From positions 13,598,345 through 13,662,344 of the forward strand of contig CM075760.1 in NCBI GenBank assembly GCA_037974335.1: a stretch of 64,000 nucleotides of DNA, given 5' to 3'. Position numbers and translations under genes: made by a program. Positions 31,146-43,252 of this stretch are shown here, piece after piece; position 1 is the first letter of the stretch, and the number at the start of each line of letters is the position of its first letter. This stretch comes from Prionace glauca. Taxonomy: Eukaryota; Chordata; Chondrichthyes; Carcharhiniformes; Carcharhinidae. Under the pieces are notes generated by a model. It did not search any database, was not told the origin of the DNA, and saw only the letters and a list, made by a program, of their open reading frames with translations.

Positions 31146-33130
31146 CTGTCTCTCTCTCTCTGTATCTGTGTGTCTCTCTCACTCTGTATCTGTGTGTGTC
31201 TCTCTCTCTGTATCTGTCTCTCTCTCTCTCTGTATCTGTGTGTGTCTCTCTCTCTGTGTCTGTGAGTGTGTGTCTCTCTCTGTATCTGTATCTCTCTCAC
31301 TCTCTGTATCTGTGTGTGTCTCTCTCTCTCTCTGTATCTGTGTGTGTGTCTCTCTCTGTAACTGTATCTCTCTCTCCCTCTGTATCTGTGTGTGTCTCTC
31401 TCTCTGTATCTGTGTGTCTCTCTCTCTGTATCTGTGTCTCTCTCTCTCTCTCTGTATCTGTCTCTCTCTGTATCTGTATCTCTCTCTTTCTCTGTATCTG
31501 TGTGTGTCTCTCTCTCTATATCTGTGTGTGGTCTCTCTCTGTAACTGTATCTCTCTCTCCCTCTGTATCTGTGTGTATCTCTCTCTGTATCTGTATCTCT
31601 CTCTCTCTGTATCTGTGTGTGTCTGTCTCTCTGTATCTGTATCTCTCTCTCTCTCTGTATCTGTGTGTGTCTCTCTCTCTCTGTATCTGTATCTCGCTCT
31701 CTCTGCATCTGTGTGTGTCTCTCTCTCTCTCTGTATCTGTGTGTGTGTGTCTCTCTCTCTGTAAGTGTATCTCTCTCTCTCTGTATCTGTGTGTGTGTCT
31801 CTCTCTCTCTGTATCTGTGTGTGTCTCTCTCTCTGTATCTGTGTGTCTCTCTCTCTCTGTATCTGTATCTCTCTCTCTCTGTATCGGTATCTCTCTCTCT
31901 GTATCTGTGTCTCTCTCACTCTCTCTGTATCTGTGTGTGTGTCTCTCTCTCTCTTTCTGTATCTGTGTGTGTCTCTCTCTCTGTGTCTGTGAGTGTGTGT
32001 CTCTCTCTGTATCTGTCTCTCTCTCTCACTGTATCTGTGTCTCTCTCTCTCTGTATCTGTGTGTCTGTCTCTCTCTCTGTATCTGTGTGTCTCTCTCTGT
32101 ATCTGTGCCTCTCTCTCTCTCTGTATCTGTGTCTCTCTCTCTCTCTGTATCTGTGTCTCTCTCTCTGTATCTGTGTGTGTCTCTCTCTTTGTATCTGTGT
32201 CTCTCTCTCTCTCTGTATCTGTGTGTCTCTCTCTGTATCTGTGTATCTCTCTCTCTGTATATGTGTGTCTCTCTCTCTGTATCTGTCTTTCTCTCTCTGT
32301 ATCTGTGTCTTTCTCTCTCTCTGTATCTGTGTGTCTCTCTCTCTGTCCCTGTGTGTCTCTCTCTCTCTGTATCTGTGTCCCTCTCTCTCTGTATCTTTGT
32401 GTGTGTCTCTCTCTCTGTGTCTGTGAGTGTGTGTCTCTCTGTATCTCTCTCTCTCTCTCTCTGTATCTGTGTCTCTCTCTCTGTATCTGTGTGTGTTTCT
32501 CTCTCTGTATCTGTATATCTCTCTCACTCTCTCTGTATCTGTGTGTCTCTCTCTCTCTCTGTAACTGTCTCTCTCTCTCTCTGTATCTCTGTGTGTCTCT
32601 CTCTCTCTGTATCTGTATCTCTCTCTCTCTCTGTATCTGTATCTCTCTCTCTCTGTATCTGTGTGTCTCTCTCTCTGTATCTGTGTGTGTCTCTCTCTCT
32701 CTCTTTCTCAATCTGTATCTCTCTCTCTCTCTGTATCTGTGTCTCTCACTCTCCCTGTATCTGTATGTCTCTTTCTCTCTGTATCTGTGCGTCTCTCTCT
32801 CTCTGTATCTGTGTGTCTCTCTCTGTCTGTATTTGTCTCTCTCTCTCTCTCTATCTATCTCTGTATAGGTGTGTCTCTCTCTCACTGTATCTGTCTCTCT
32901 CTCTCTCTCTGTATCTGTATGTCTCTCTCTCTCTGTATCTGTGTGTCTCTTTCTCTCTCTGTATCTGTGCCTCTCTCTCTCTCTGTATCTGTGTCTCTCT
33001 GTCTGTATCTGTGTGTCTCTCTCTCTCTGTATCTGTGTGTGTGTGTGTCTCTCTCTCTCTGTATCTGTGTGTGTCTCTCTCTCTCTGTATCTGTGTCTCT
33101 CTCTCTCTCTGTATCTGTGTGTCTCTCTCT
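31146..33130. repeat. TCTC/TGTATCTG array, unit 2, right part
   Basis: Begins with the duplicate of 29160-29760. It ends abruptly in the middle of the island sequence at 33131, with no TGTCTGTATTCC lead-in like that of the complete islands. Confidence 0.9.
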
Positions 33131-33600
33131 GGAAACAAATTGACACTTTAATCACCCAAAAAGCTGAATCTCCATTCAAACATCTCCCTCCGCATATCCT
33201 TGTAAATGTAAAGATAATTCCCATTTCCCCAAAGCAGGAAGATATGGAATGGAATCACCTGAACCTCTCTATCAAAGATAGAAAGTTTCTTTTCTATAAA
33301 GTTTATTTATTAGTGTCACAAGTAGGTTCACATTAACACTGGAATAAAGTTACTGTGAAAATCCCCTAGTCCCCACACTCCGGCGCCTGTTCGGGTTACA
33401 CTGAGGGAGAATTTAGCACAGTCAATACACCCTAACCAGCACATCTTTCAGATTGTGGGAGGAAACCGGAGCACCCGGAGGAAACCCACCCAGACACGGG
33501 GAGAACATACAGACTCCACACAGACAGTGACCCAAGCTGGGAATCGAACCCAGGTCCCTGGAGCTGTGTACACAAGAACATAAGAAATAGGAGCAGGAGG
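33131..33600. repeat. Macrosatellite island 3, left-truncated
   Basis: Starts at GGAAACAAATTGACAC, about 475 bp into the standard island, and runs through the minus-strand SINE (33295-33568) to a shortened CR1-like tail. The left part has been replaced by array sequence. Confidence 0.9.
33295..33568 (-). mobile_element. tRNA-derived SINE in island 3
   Basis: Same 5'-truncated element as in island 1 (B-box, body, CAGTAAC-type tail on the minus strand). Confidence 0.8.
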
Positions 33601-34857
33601 AGACACAGATACAGAAAGACACACACAGAGCAACACACACACAAGGAAATACAAACACAGACAAAGAGAGAAACACACACACCCAAAGAGAGAAACATAC
33701 ACGCACAAAGAGAGAAACACACACACCCAAAGAGAGAAACATACACGCACAAAGAGAGAAAAAACACACACACACACAAGAGAGAATCACACACACAGAG
33801 CAACACACACACACAAAGAGAGAAACACACACACACAAAGAGAGAAACACACACACAGAGCAACACACACACACAAAGAGAGAAACACACACTCACAAAC
33901 ACATACAAAGAGAGAAACACAGATACACACAAGAGAGAAACACACACGCACAAACACATACAAAGAGAGAAACACAGATACACACAAAGAGAGAAACACA
34001 CACACACACAAAGACAGAAAGACACACACAGAGCAACACACACACAAGGAAATACAAACACAGACAAAGAGCGAAACACACACACCCAAAGAGAGAAACA
34101 CACACGCACACAGAAACACACACACCCAAAGAGAGAAACACACACGCATAAAGAGAGAAAAAACACACACACAAGAGAGAATCACACACACAGAGCAACA
34201 CACACACAAAGAGAGAAACACACACACACACAAAGAGAGAAGCGCACGCACACACACACGGAGAAATACACAGCAAAGAGAGAAACACACACACAGAAAC
34301 ACACACACACACAAAGAGAGAAATACACACACACAGAAACACTCACACACACAGAGAAAAATACACAAACATAAAGAGAGAAACACACACACATACAGAC
34401 AGAGAAACACACACACGCACACACACACAAGGAGAGAAGCACAAACACACACACACAGAAAAACACACACCACAAAGAGAGAAACACACACACAAACAGA
34501 GAGCGAGAGAAAGAGAAACACATGCACACACACACACACACAGAAATACATACACACACACAGAAACACACACAAAGAGAGAAACACACACACAAAGACA
34601 CACAGAAACACACTCATATACAAATAGAGAAACACACACACAAAGACACACAGGAACACACCAAGAGAAACACACACAGAAACAAACACACACACAAAGA
34701 GAGAAACACAAACACACACACACAGAAACATAGAGAAACACACACACCAAGAAACACGCACACGTACACAGAAACACACACACATACACAGAAATACACA
34801 CACACAAAACACACACATACAAAGAGGGAAACACACACACGCACAGGTGAATATCTC
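33601..34857. repeat. CACACAAAGAGAGAAA-type array, unit 3
   Basis: Contains higher-order markers (GAGAAGCGCACGCAC, GAGAGCGAGAGAAAGAG, CACCAAGAAACACG) in the same order as 40458-41929, so the two arrays are paralogous along their length. Confidence 0.95.
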
Positions 34858-35168
34858 GTCCCAAAGGTAAGGGAGTCTAAAACTAGAGGGGATAGGTTTA
34901 AGGTGAGAGGGGAGAGATACAAAAGTGTCCAGAGGGGCAATTTTTCCACACAGAGGGTGGTGAGTGTCTGGAACAAGCTGCCAGAGGTAATAGTAGAGAG
35001 GGATACAATCTTGTCTTCTAAAAAATATTGAGACAGTTCCATGGGTGCGATGGGTACAGAGGGATATGGGCCAAATGTGGGCCATTGGGATTAGCTTAGG
35101 AGTTAAAAAAGGGGCAGCATGGGCAAGTGGGGCCGAAGGGCCTGTTTCCATGCTGTAAACCTCTGTGA
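34858..35168 (+). mobile_element. CR1-like LINE 3' end (ORF2 C-terminus and 3' UTR), 5' truncated
   Basis: Reads [16 protein letters not shown] and [15 protein letters not shown], matching the C-terminal pattern TRGHRFKV...FFTQRVVSEWNRLP of the LINE at 36282-36704. It ends in a stop after about 60 codons. The 3' UTR carries GGGGCCGAAGGGCCTGTTTC and ends CTGTGACTTTATGACTTA. It splits the arrays of unit 3. A shorter copy in the opposite orientation is at 41930-42085. Confidence 0.8.
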
Positions 35169-35264
35169 CTTTATGACTTACCCTCTCCCTCCCTCTGGTC
35201 TCTCTGCCTTCTCTCCTCACCCTCCACCACCCCCTCTCTCTGTACGTTAGTCTGAACATCTTTA
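35169..35264. other. Short C/T-rich spacer
   Basis: CCCTCTCCCTCCCTCTGG and similar. Not assignable to either array type. Confidence 0.5.
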
Positions 35265-36192
35265 TGTGTGTGTGTAATTCTTTCTGCGTGTGTGTGTTTC
35301 TCTCTTTGTGTACCTGTGTTTCTCTCTTTGTGTGTGTGTGTTTCTGTGTGTGCGTGTGTTTCTCTCTTTGTGTATGCGTGTGTTTCTGTGTTTGTGTGTG
35401 TGTGTGTTTCTCGCTTTGTGTGTGTGTTTCTCTCTTTGTGTGTGTGTGTTTCTGTGTGTGTGTGTGTTTTTCTCTTTGTGTGTGTGTTTCTCTCTTTGTG
35501 TGTGTGTTTCTCTCTTTGTGTGTGTGTGTGTTTCTGTGTGTGTGTGTTTCTCTCTTTGTGTGTGTGTGTTTCTGTGTGTGCGTGTGTTTCTCTCTTTGTG
35601 TATGCATGTGTTTCTGTGTTTGTGTGTGTGTGTGTGTTTCTGTGTGTGTGTGTGTTTTTCTCTTTGTGTGTGTGTTTCTCTCTTTGTGTGTGTGTGTTTC
35701 TGTGTGTGCGTGTGTTTCTCTCTTTGTGTATGCGTGTGTTTCTGTGTTTGTGTGTGTGTGTGTTTCTCTCTTTGTGTGTGTGTGTTTCTGTGTGTGCGTG
35801 TGTTTCTCTCTTTGTGTATGCGTGTGTTTCTGTGTTTGTGTGTGTGTGTGTTTCTCGCTTTGTGTGTGTGTGTTTTTCTCTTTGGGTGTGTGTGATTTCT
35901 CTCTTTTGTGTGTGTTTCTGTGTGTGTGTGTTTCTCTCTTTGTGACTGTGTTTCTGTGTTGCTCTGTACGAGTGTGTGTTTCTCGCTTTGTGTGTGTGTT
36001 TCCCTTTTTGTACTATTGTGTTTTTCTCTTTAGGTGTGTGTGTGTTTCTCTCTTTGTGTGTGTGTTTCTCTCTTTGTGTGTGTGTTTCTCTCTTTGTGTG
36101 TGTGTGTGTGTTTCTCTCTTTGTGTGTTTCTGTGTGTGTGTGTGTGCGTGTGTGTTGCTCTGTGTGTGTGTGTTGCTCTGTGCGTGTGTGTT
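35265..36192. repeat. TTTCTCTCTTTGTGTGTG array (inverted CACA/GAGA type)
   Basis: Exact strand complement of the 33601-34857 monomer, so unit 3 carries the same satellite in both orientations around the LINE fragment. Confidence 0.95.
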
Positions 36193-36759
36193 AGAACATA
36201 GAACATAGAACACTACAGCACAAACAGGCCCTTCGGCCCACAAGTTGCGCCGATCACATCAACACCTACCAACCTACAGACCTATCTATAACCCTCAATC
36301 TCATTAAACCCCATATACTCATCCAGAAGTCTTTTAAAAGACCCCAGCGAGTTCGCCTCCACCACCACTGACGGCAGCCGATTCCATTCGCTCACCACCC
36401 TCTGAGTGAAAAACTTACCCCTAACATCACTTCTGAACTTCCCTCCCTGTACCTTAAATCTGTGTCCTCTCGTAGCGACCATTTCAACCCGGGGAAATAG
36501 CCTCTGAGAGTCCACCCTATCTATTCCTCTCAACATTTTATAAACTTCTATCAGGTCGCCTCTCAACCTTCGTCTCTCCAGGGAAAAGAGTCCCAGCTCC
36601 CTCAACCTATCTTCATAAGGCATGCCTCCCAGTCCAGGCAACATCCTTGTAAATCTCCTCTGTACCCTTTCAATAGCTTCTACGTCTTTCCTATAGTGAG
36701 GCAACCAGAACTGTGCACAATACTCTAAATGAGGCCTGACAAGGGTCTTATAAAGTTGC
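36193..36759 (-). mobile_element. CR1-like LINE: reverse-transcriptase C-terminus and 3' UTR
   Basis: On the minus strand an open frame starts at the 5' truncation (QLYKTLVRPHLEYCAQFW), passes YRKDVEAIERVQRRFTRM, LGLFSLERRRLRGDLIEVY and TQRVVSEWNRLP, and stops at 36282: about 159 codons without interruption. These motifs are typical of the C-terminal end of the reverse transcriptase of non-LTR elements of the CR1/L2/jockey group. The 3' UTR ends GGGCCGAAGGGCCTGTTTG and a short TTCTATG repeat, as in CR1 elements. The endonuclease and catalytic parts are absent, so it cannot move by itself. The intact frame suggests a fairly young insertion. Confidence 0.85.
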
Positions 36760-38478
36760 TCTGTGTATGTGTGTGTTTCTCGCTCTGTGTGTGTTCTCGC
36801 TTTGTGTGTGTGTTTCTCTTTTTCTGTTTGTGTGTTTTTCTCTTTGGGTGTTTGTGTGTTTCTCTCTTTGTGACTGTGTGTGTTTCTATGTGTGTGTGTG
36901 TGTGTGTGTTGCTCTGTGCGTGTATGTGTTTCTCACTCTGTGTGTGATTCTCACTTTGTGTGTGTGTGTTTCTCTCTTTGGGTGTGTGTGTTTCTCTCTT
37001 TGTGTGTGTGTGTGTTTCTCTCTTTGCGTGTGTGTGTGTTTCTCTGCATGTGCATTTCTCTCTTTGTGTGTGTGTTTCTGTGTGTGTGTTTCTCTCTTTG
37101 CATGGCGTGTGTGTGTTTCGCTCTTTGTGACTGTATGTGTTTCTCTGTGTGTGTGCGTGTGTTGCTCTGTGCATTTGTGTGTTTCTCTCTTTGTGTGTGT
37201 GTTTTTGTCTTTGTGTGTGTGTTTCTGTGTGTGTGTGTGATTGTGTTTTTCTCTTTATCTGTGTGTTTTTCTCTTTACGTGTGTGTGTGTTTCTCTGTGT
37301 GTGTGTGTTTCTTTGTGTGTGTGTGTGTTTCTGTGTGTATGAGTGTTTATCTCTTTGTGTCTGTGTGTGTCTCTCTCTGTCTCTCATTCTGCTTCTCTCT
37401 CTGTGTGTCTCTGTATCTGCGAGTGTATGTGTGTCTCTCTCTGCGTCTCTGTGTGTGTCTCACTGTATCTGTGTGTGTGTCACCCTCTCACTCTATCTGT
37501 ATGTCTCTCTGTCTGTATCTGTTGTGTCTATCTCTCTCTGCATCTGTATGTGTCTCTCTCTCTGTATCTCTCTATCCCTCTCTCTCTGTATCTGTGTGTC
37601 TCTGTCTGTATCTGTGTGTCTCTGTCTCTCTGTATCTGTGTGTGTCTCTCTCTGTATCTGTGTCTGTCTCTCTCTTTGTGTCTGTGTGTCTCTCACTCTA
37701 TCTGTATGTCTCCATCTCTCTGTATCTGTGTGTGTCTCTTTCTTTATCTCTGTCTGTCTGTCTGTCTCTCCCTGTCTCTCTCTCTCTCTGTCTGTCTATC
37801 TCTGTCTGTCTATGTGTGACACTCTCTCTCTGCATCTCTCTCTTTCACTCTCTGTGTCTCCCTCTGTCTCTTTCTCTCTCTCTGGGTGGGTATCTCTCTG
37901 TCTCTGGGTGTGTGTGTGTGTCTCTCTCTGTCTCTCTGTTTATCTGTTTCTCTCTCTGTATCTGCGTCTCTCTATCTCTCTCTCTCTGTCTCTCTCTCTC
38001 TCTATCGGTGTCTCTCTGTCTGTATCTGTGTCTCCCCCTTTCACTCTGTATCTGTGCGTCTCTCTCTCTCTCTCTCTGTATCTGTCTCTCTCTCAGCATC
38101 TGTCTCTCTCTCTCTTCGTGTCTGTGTGTGTCTCTTCCTGTGTGCGTCTCTCTCTTTATCTGTGTATGTCTCTCTCTCTGTAACTGTGTGTGTCTCTCTC
38201 CCTCTCTGTCTGTCTGTCTGTCTTTCTCTGTATCTGTATTGTGTCTCTCTCTCTCTGTATCTGTCTGTGTCTCTCTCTCTGTATCTGTCTCTCTCTCTCT
38301 CTCTGTATCTGTCTGTCTCTCTCTCTCTCTCTGTATCTGTCTGTCTCTCTCTCTGTATCCGTGTCTGTGTCTCTCTCTCACTCTGTTGTGGGTGTCTCTC
38401 TCTCTGTATCCTTGTTTTTGTCTCTCTCTTTGTCACTCTGTATCTGTGTCTCTCCGTATCTGTGTGTTTCTTTATATA
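36760..38478. repeat. Mixed TTTCTCTCTTTGTGTG and TCTCTGTATCTG arrays
   Basis: 36760-37360 is mainly the GTGTGTTTCTC type. 37360-38478 is a transitional zone with many irregular monomers (TCTGTCTGTC, CTCTCACTCTG), the least homogeneous part of the satellite. No gene. Confidence 0.85.
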
Positions 38479-38630
38479 TGTGCCCCTCTCTGTGTTTTCT
38501 CTGTCTCTCTGTACCTGTTTGTCTCTGTCTCTGTATCGCTGTGTCTCTGTATCTGTGTGTCCCTCTCTGTATTTCTCTGAGTCTCTCTGTTTCCACGTCT
38601 GTGTGTCTGTCACTGTATTTCTCCGTGTGT
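38479..38630. repeat. Junction element, copy 2
   Basis: CCCCTCTCTGTGTTTTCTCTG, then TGTACCTGTTTGTCTCTG and GTTTCCACGTCTGTGTGTC. Diverged from the copies at 16821 and 61956. Confidence 0.7.
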
Positions 38631-39490
38631 TTCTCTCTTTCTGTCTGTATATTTGTGTCACTCTGTATCTGTGTCTCTCTCTCTCTCTCTGTGTCTGTGT
38701 CTCTCTGAATCTCTCTCTCTATATCTTTGTGTGTGTGTGTGTGTCTGTCTCTCTCTCTCTCTCTCTCTCTGTATCTTTGTGTGTGTGTGTGTGTGTGTGT
38801 CTCTCTCTCTCTGTATCTGTGTCTCTCTGTATCTGTATCTGTGTCTCTCTCTCTCTGTATCTTTATGTCTCTCTGTCTCTCTCTCTCTCTGTATCTGTGT
38901 GTGTGTCTCTGTCTCTCTCTCTCTCTGTATCTGTGTGTGTGTGTCTCTCTCTCTCTGTATCTGTATCTGTGTCTCTCTCTCTCTGTATCTTTGTGTCTCT
39001 CTGACTCTCTCTCTCTGTATCTGTGTGTGTGTGTGTCTCTGTCTTTCTCTCTCTCTCTCTGTATCTTTGTGTGTGTGTGTCTCTCTCTCTCTCTGTATCT
39101 GTATCTGTGTCTCTCTCTCTCTGTATCTGTGTGTCTCTCTGTCTCTCTCTCTCTCTGTATCAGTGTGTGTCTCTCTCTCTGTATCAGTGTGTGTCTGTCT
39201 CTCTCTGTATCTGTGTCTGTCTCTCTCTCTGTATCAGTGTGTCTCTCTCTCTGTATCTGTGTCTGTCTCTCTCTCTGTATCTGTGTGTGTCTCTCTCTCT
39301 GTATCTGTGTCTGTCTCTCTCTCTGTATCAGTGTGTCTCTCTCTCTGTATCTGTGTCTGTCTCTCTCTCTGTATCTGTGTCTGTCTCTCTCTCTGTATCA
39401 GTGTGTGTCTCTCTCTCTCTGTATCAGTGTGTGTCTCTCTCTCTCTGTATCTGTGTGTCTCTCTCTCTCTGTATCTGTGTGTGTCTGTAT
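38631..39490. repeat. TCTC/TGTATCTG array, unit 3
   Basis: About 860 bp, the shortest such array in the window, with GT-rich monomers and TGTATCAGTGTG variants near its right end. Confidence 0.9.
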
Positions 39491-40457
39491 TCCAAAATTG
39501 CCCCTTAATGTCCCAAGTTGTGAAGGTTGGGGGGATTGTCCATGCTAAATTGCCCCAGAGATGGAGAGACAGGGACACAGGGGAGCCCGAAACGCTACAG
39601 AAACAGGAGAAAGGTTTGAAAATGGAGGAATGTTTCTTATCCATCTATAAAAATAACCCACTCTGACAGCAGTTCCATTTCACACTCTCTGCTCAGTCCT
39701 GTGTTGGGGGGGGTTTAGTGTGGGATCAGTGTTTGCTTTTCTCAAACCGCAGTGAGATTCCCAACAAGGACAAGAGGTTTCAGTGTTTAAAAATGTAAAG
39801 ATTACAACATCAAAGCAGACAGAGAGTGATGAGACCTCACACCTTCAATGTAGTGATTCCCCCAATCTTTCCTTTTGTATATTGCTTCCTTCCTCTGTCT
39901 GAAGTATTGGAGACGTAGACATGACTGAAATAATTCAATCTCTCGGGACAATCCCTGTAAACAGCTTCTGGAAACAAATTGACACTTTAATCACCCAAAA
40001 AGCTGAATCTCCATTCAAACATCTCCCTCCCCATATCCTTGTAAATGTAAAGATAATTCCCATTTCCCCAAAGCAGGAAGATATGGAATGGAATCACCTG
40101 AACCTCTCTATCAAAGATAGAAAGTTTCTTTTCTATAAAGTTTATTTATTAGTGTCACAAGTAGGTTCACATTAACACTGGAATAAAGTTACTGTGAAAA
40201 TCCCCCAGTCCCCACACTCCGGCGCCTGTTCGGGTTACACTGAGGGAGAATTTAGCACAGTCAATACACCCTAACCAGCACATCTTTCAGATTGTGGGAG
40301 GAAACCGGAGCACCCGGAGGAAACCCACCCAGACACGGGGAGAACATACAGACTCCACACAGACAGTGACCCAAGCTGGGAATCGAACCCAGGTCCCTGG
40401 AGCTGTGTACACAAGAACATAAGAAATAGGAGCAGGAGTAGGCCATCTAGCCCTTCG
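39491..40457. repeat. Macrosatellite island 4
   Basis: Complete island. It has a small local insertion (TTGTATATTGCTTCC near 39876) relative to the others, and the shared open frame starts differently here. Confidence 0.9.
40135..40407 (-). mobile_element. tRNA-derived SINE in island 4
   Basis: Same truncated SINE as in island 1; the CR1-like tail fusion is at 40408-40457. It forms an inverted pair with the plus-strand copy at 43019-43252. Confidence 0.8.
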
Positions 40458-41929
40458 CGCACACACACACACAAAGAGAGAAACACACACACACACAAAG
40501 AGAGAAACACACAGACACAAAGTGAACAACACACACACACAAAGAGAGAAACACACACACACAAAGAGAGAAACACACACACACAAAGAGAGAAACACAC
40601 ACACACAAAGAGAGAAACACACACTCACAGACACATACAAAGAGAGAAACACAGATACACACAAAGAGAGAAACACACACACACGCACAAAGACAGAAAG
40701 ACACACACAGAGCAACACACACACAAGGAAATACAAACACAGAAAAAGAGAGAAACACACACACCCAAAGAGAGAAACACACACACCCAAAGAGAGAAAA
40801 AACACACACACACACAAGAGAGAATCACACACACAGAGCAACACACACACACAAAGAAACACACACACACACACTCACAGACACATACAAAGAGAGAAAC
40901 ACAGATACATACAAAGAAAGAAACACACACACACACGCACAAAGACAGAAAGACACACACAGAGCAACACACACACAAGGAAATACAAACACAGACAAAG
41001 AGAGAAACACACACACCCAAAGAGAGAAACACACACGCACACAGAAACACACACACCCAAAGAGAGAAAAACACATGCATAAAGAGAGAAAAAACACACA
41101 CACACACAAGAGAGAATCACACACACAGAGCAACACACACACAAAGAGAGAAGCGCGCACACACACATGGAGAAATATACACGCAAAGAGAGAAACACAC
41201 ACACAGAAACACACACACACACACAAAGAGAGAAATACACACACACAGAAACACTCACACACACAAAGAGAAAAACACACAAACATAAAGAGAGAAACAC
41301 ACACACACACACACAGACAGTGAAACACACACACGCATACACACACAAGGAGAGAAGCACAAACACACACACACAGAAAAACACACACACACAAAGAGAG
41401 AAACACACACACAAACAGAGAGCAAGAGAAAGAGAAACACATGCACACACACACAGACAGAAATACAAACACACACAAAGAGAGAAACACACACACACAC
41501 AGAAACACACTCATATGCAAAGAGAGAAACACACACACACAAAGACACACAGAAACACACTCATATGCAAAGAGAGAAACACACACACACAAAGACACAC
41601 AGAAACACACCAAGAGAAACACACACAGAAACAAACACACACACAAAGAGAGAAACACACACACACACAGAGAAATATAGAGAAACACACACACCAAGAA
41701 ACATGCACACGGACACAGAAACACACACACATACACAGAAATACACACACACAAAACACATGCACACAAAGAGAGAAACACACACACACTCACAAAGAGA
41801 GAAACACACACACGCACAAAGAGAGAAACATACACACCCAAAGAGAGAAACACACACACGCACAAAGAGAGAAACACACACACACAAAGAGGGAAACACA
41901 CACACACACACAAAGAGAGAAACAAACTC
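40458..41929. repeat. CACACAAAGAGAGAAA-type array, unit 4
   Basis: About 1.5 kb, parallel in marker order to 33601-34857. Confidence 0.95.
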
Positions 41930-42085
41930 TACTATTCTCTACTATTACCTCTGGCAGCTTGTTCCAGACACTCACCACCCTCTGTGTGGAAAAATTGCCC
42001 CTCTGGACACTTTTGTATCTCTCCCCTCTCACCTTAAACCTATCCCCTCTAGTTTTAGACTCCCCTACCTTTGGGACAAGATATT
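41930..42085 (-). mobile_element. CR1-like LINE ORF2 C-terminal fragment
   Basis: On the minus strand it reads [19 protein letters not shown] and [15 protein letters not shown], the same segment as 34861-34990 but in the opposite orientation and without the 3' UTR. The orientation reversal marks a local inversion between units 3 and 4. Confidence 0.8.
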
Positions 42086-42970
42086 GACGTGTGTGTGTGT
42101 CTGTTTCTCTTTGTGTGTGTGTATTTCTCTGTATTTGTGTGTGTGTTTCTTGGTGTGTGTGTTTCTCTCTGTGTTTCCGTGTGTGTGTGTTTGTTTCTCT
42201 CTTTGTGTGCGTGTTTGTTTCTGTGTCCGTGTTTCTCTTGGTGTGTTTCTGTGTGTCTGTGTGTGTTTCTCTCTTTCTGTGTGTGTGTTTCTCTCTTTGT
42301 ATATGCACGTGTTTCAGTGTGTCTATGTGTGTATGTTTCTCTCTTTGTGTGTTTCTCTGTGTGTGTGTGTTTCTCTTTCTCTCACTCTCTGTTTCTGTGT
42401 GTGTGTTTCTCTCTTTGTGTGTGTGTTTTTCTGTGTGTGTGTTTTTGTGCTTCTCTGTTTCTGTGTGTGTGTGTGCATTTTCTCCTTGTGTATCTGTGTT
42501 TCTCTCTTTGTGTGTGTGTGGTTTCTTTTTGTGTAGCTGTGTTTCTCTCTTTGTGTATAAGTTTATCTCTCTCTCACTCTCTGTGTTTCTATGTGTGTGT
42601 GTGTGTGTTTGTGCTTCTGTCTTTGTGTGTGTGTTTCAGTGTGTACGTTTCAGTGTGTGTGTGTTTGTTTCTGTGTGTGTGTGTGTTTCTCTCTTTGTGT
42701 ATGTGTGTGTGTTTCTGTGTGTGGGTGTGTTTCTCTCTTTGCGTGTGTGTGTGTTTCTCTGTCTGTGTGTGTGTTTCACTCTTTGTGTGTGTGTTTCTCT
42801 CTTTGTGTGTGTATTTCTCTTCGTGTGTGTGTGCGCTTCTCTCTTTGTGTGTGTGTTTCTGTGTGTGTGTGTTGCTGTGTGTGTGATTCTCTCGTGTGTG
42901 TTTTTTCTCCCTTTGTGTGTGTGTGTGTTTCTGTGTGTGTGTATTTCTCTCTTTGTCTGTGTGTGTGTGC
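42086..42970. repeat. TTTCTCTCTTTGTGTGTG array (inverted type)
   Basis: Reverse-complement orientation of the array at 40458-41929. The part 42620-42960 mirrors 25878-26090 marker by marker. Confidence 0.95.
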
Positions 42971-43018
42971 GCGAAGGGCTAGATGGCCTACTCCTGCTCC
43001 TATTTCTTATGTTCTTGT
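42971..43018 (+). mobile_element. CR1-like element tail fused to the SINE
   Basis: GCGAAGGGCTAGATGGCCTA and GTTCTTGTG on the plus strand: the same fusion as in the islands, inverted. Confidence 0.65.
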
Positions 43019-43252
43019 GTACACAGCTCCAGGGACCTGGGTTCGATTCCCAGCTTGGGTCACTCTCTGTGCGGAGTCTGTATGTTCTCCCCGTGTCTGG
43101 GTGGGTTTCCTCCGGGTGCTCTAGTTTCCTCCCACAATCTGAAAGATGTGCTGGTTAGGGTGTACTGACCCTGCTAAATTCTCCCTCAGTGTAACCCGAA
43201 CAGGTGCCGGAGTGTGGGGACTAGGGGATTTTCACAGTAACTTTATTGCGGG
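43019..43252 (+). mobile_element. tRNA-derived SINE, inverted copy
   Basis: B-box GGTTCGATTCC at 43040-43050, body, and tail ending CAGTAACTTTATTGC, cut off before the AATAAA-type end by the LINE fragment that follows. Confidence 0.8.
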
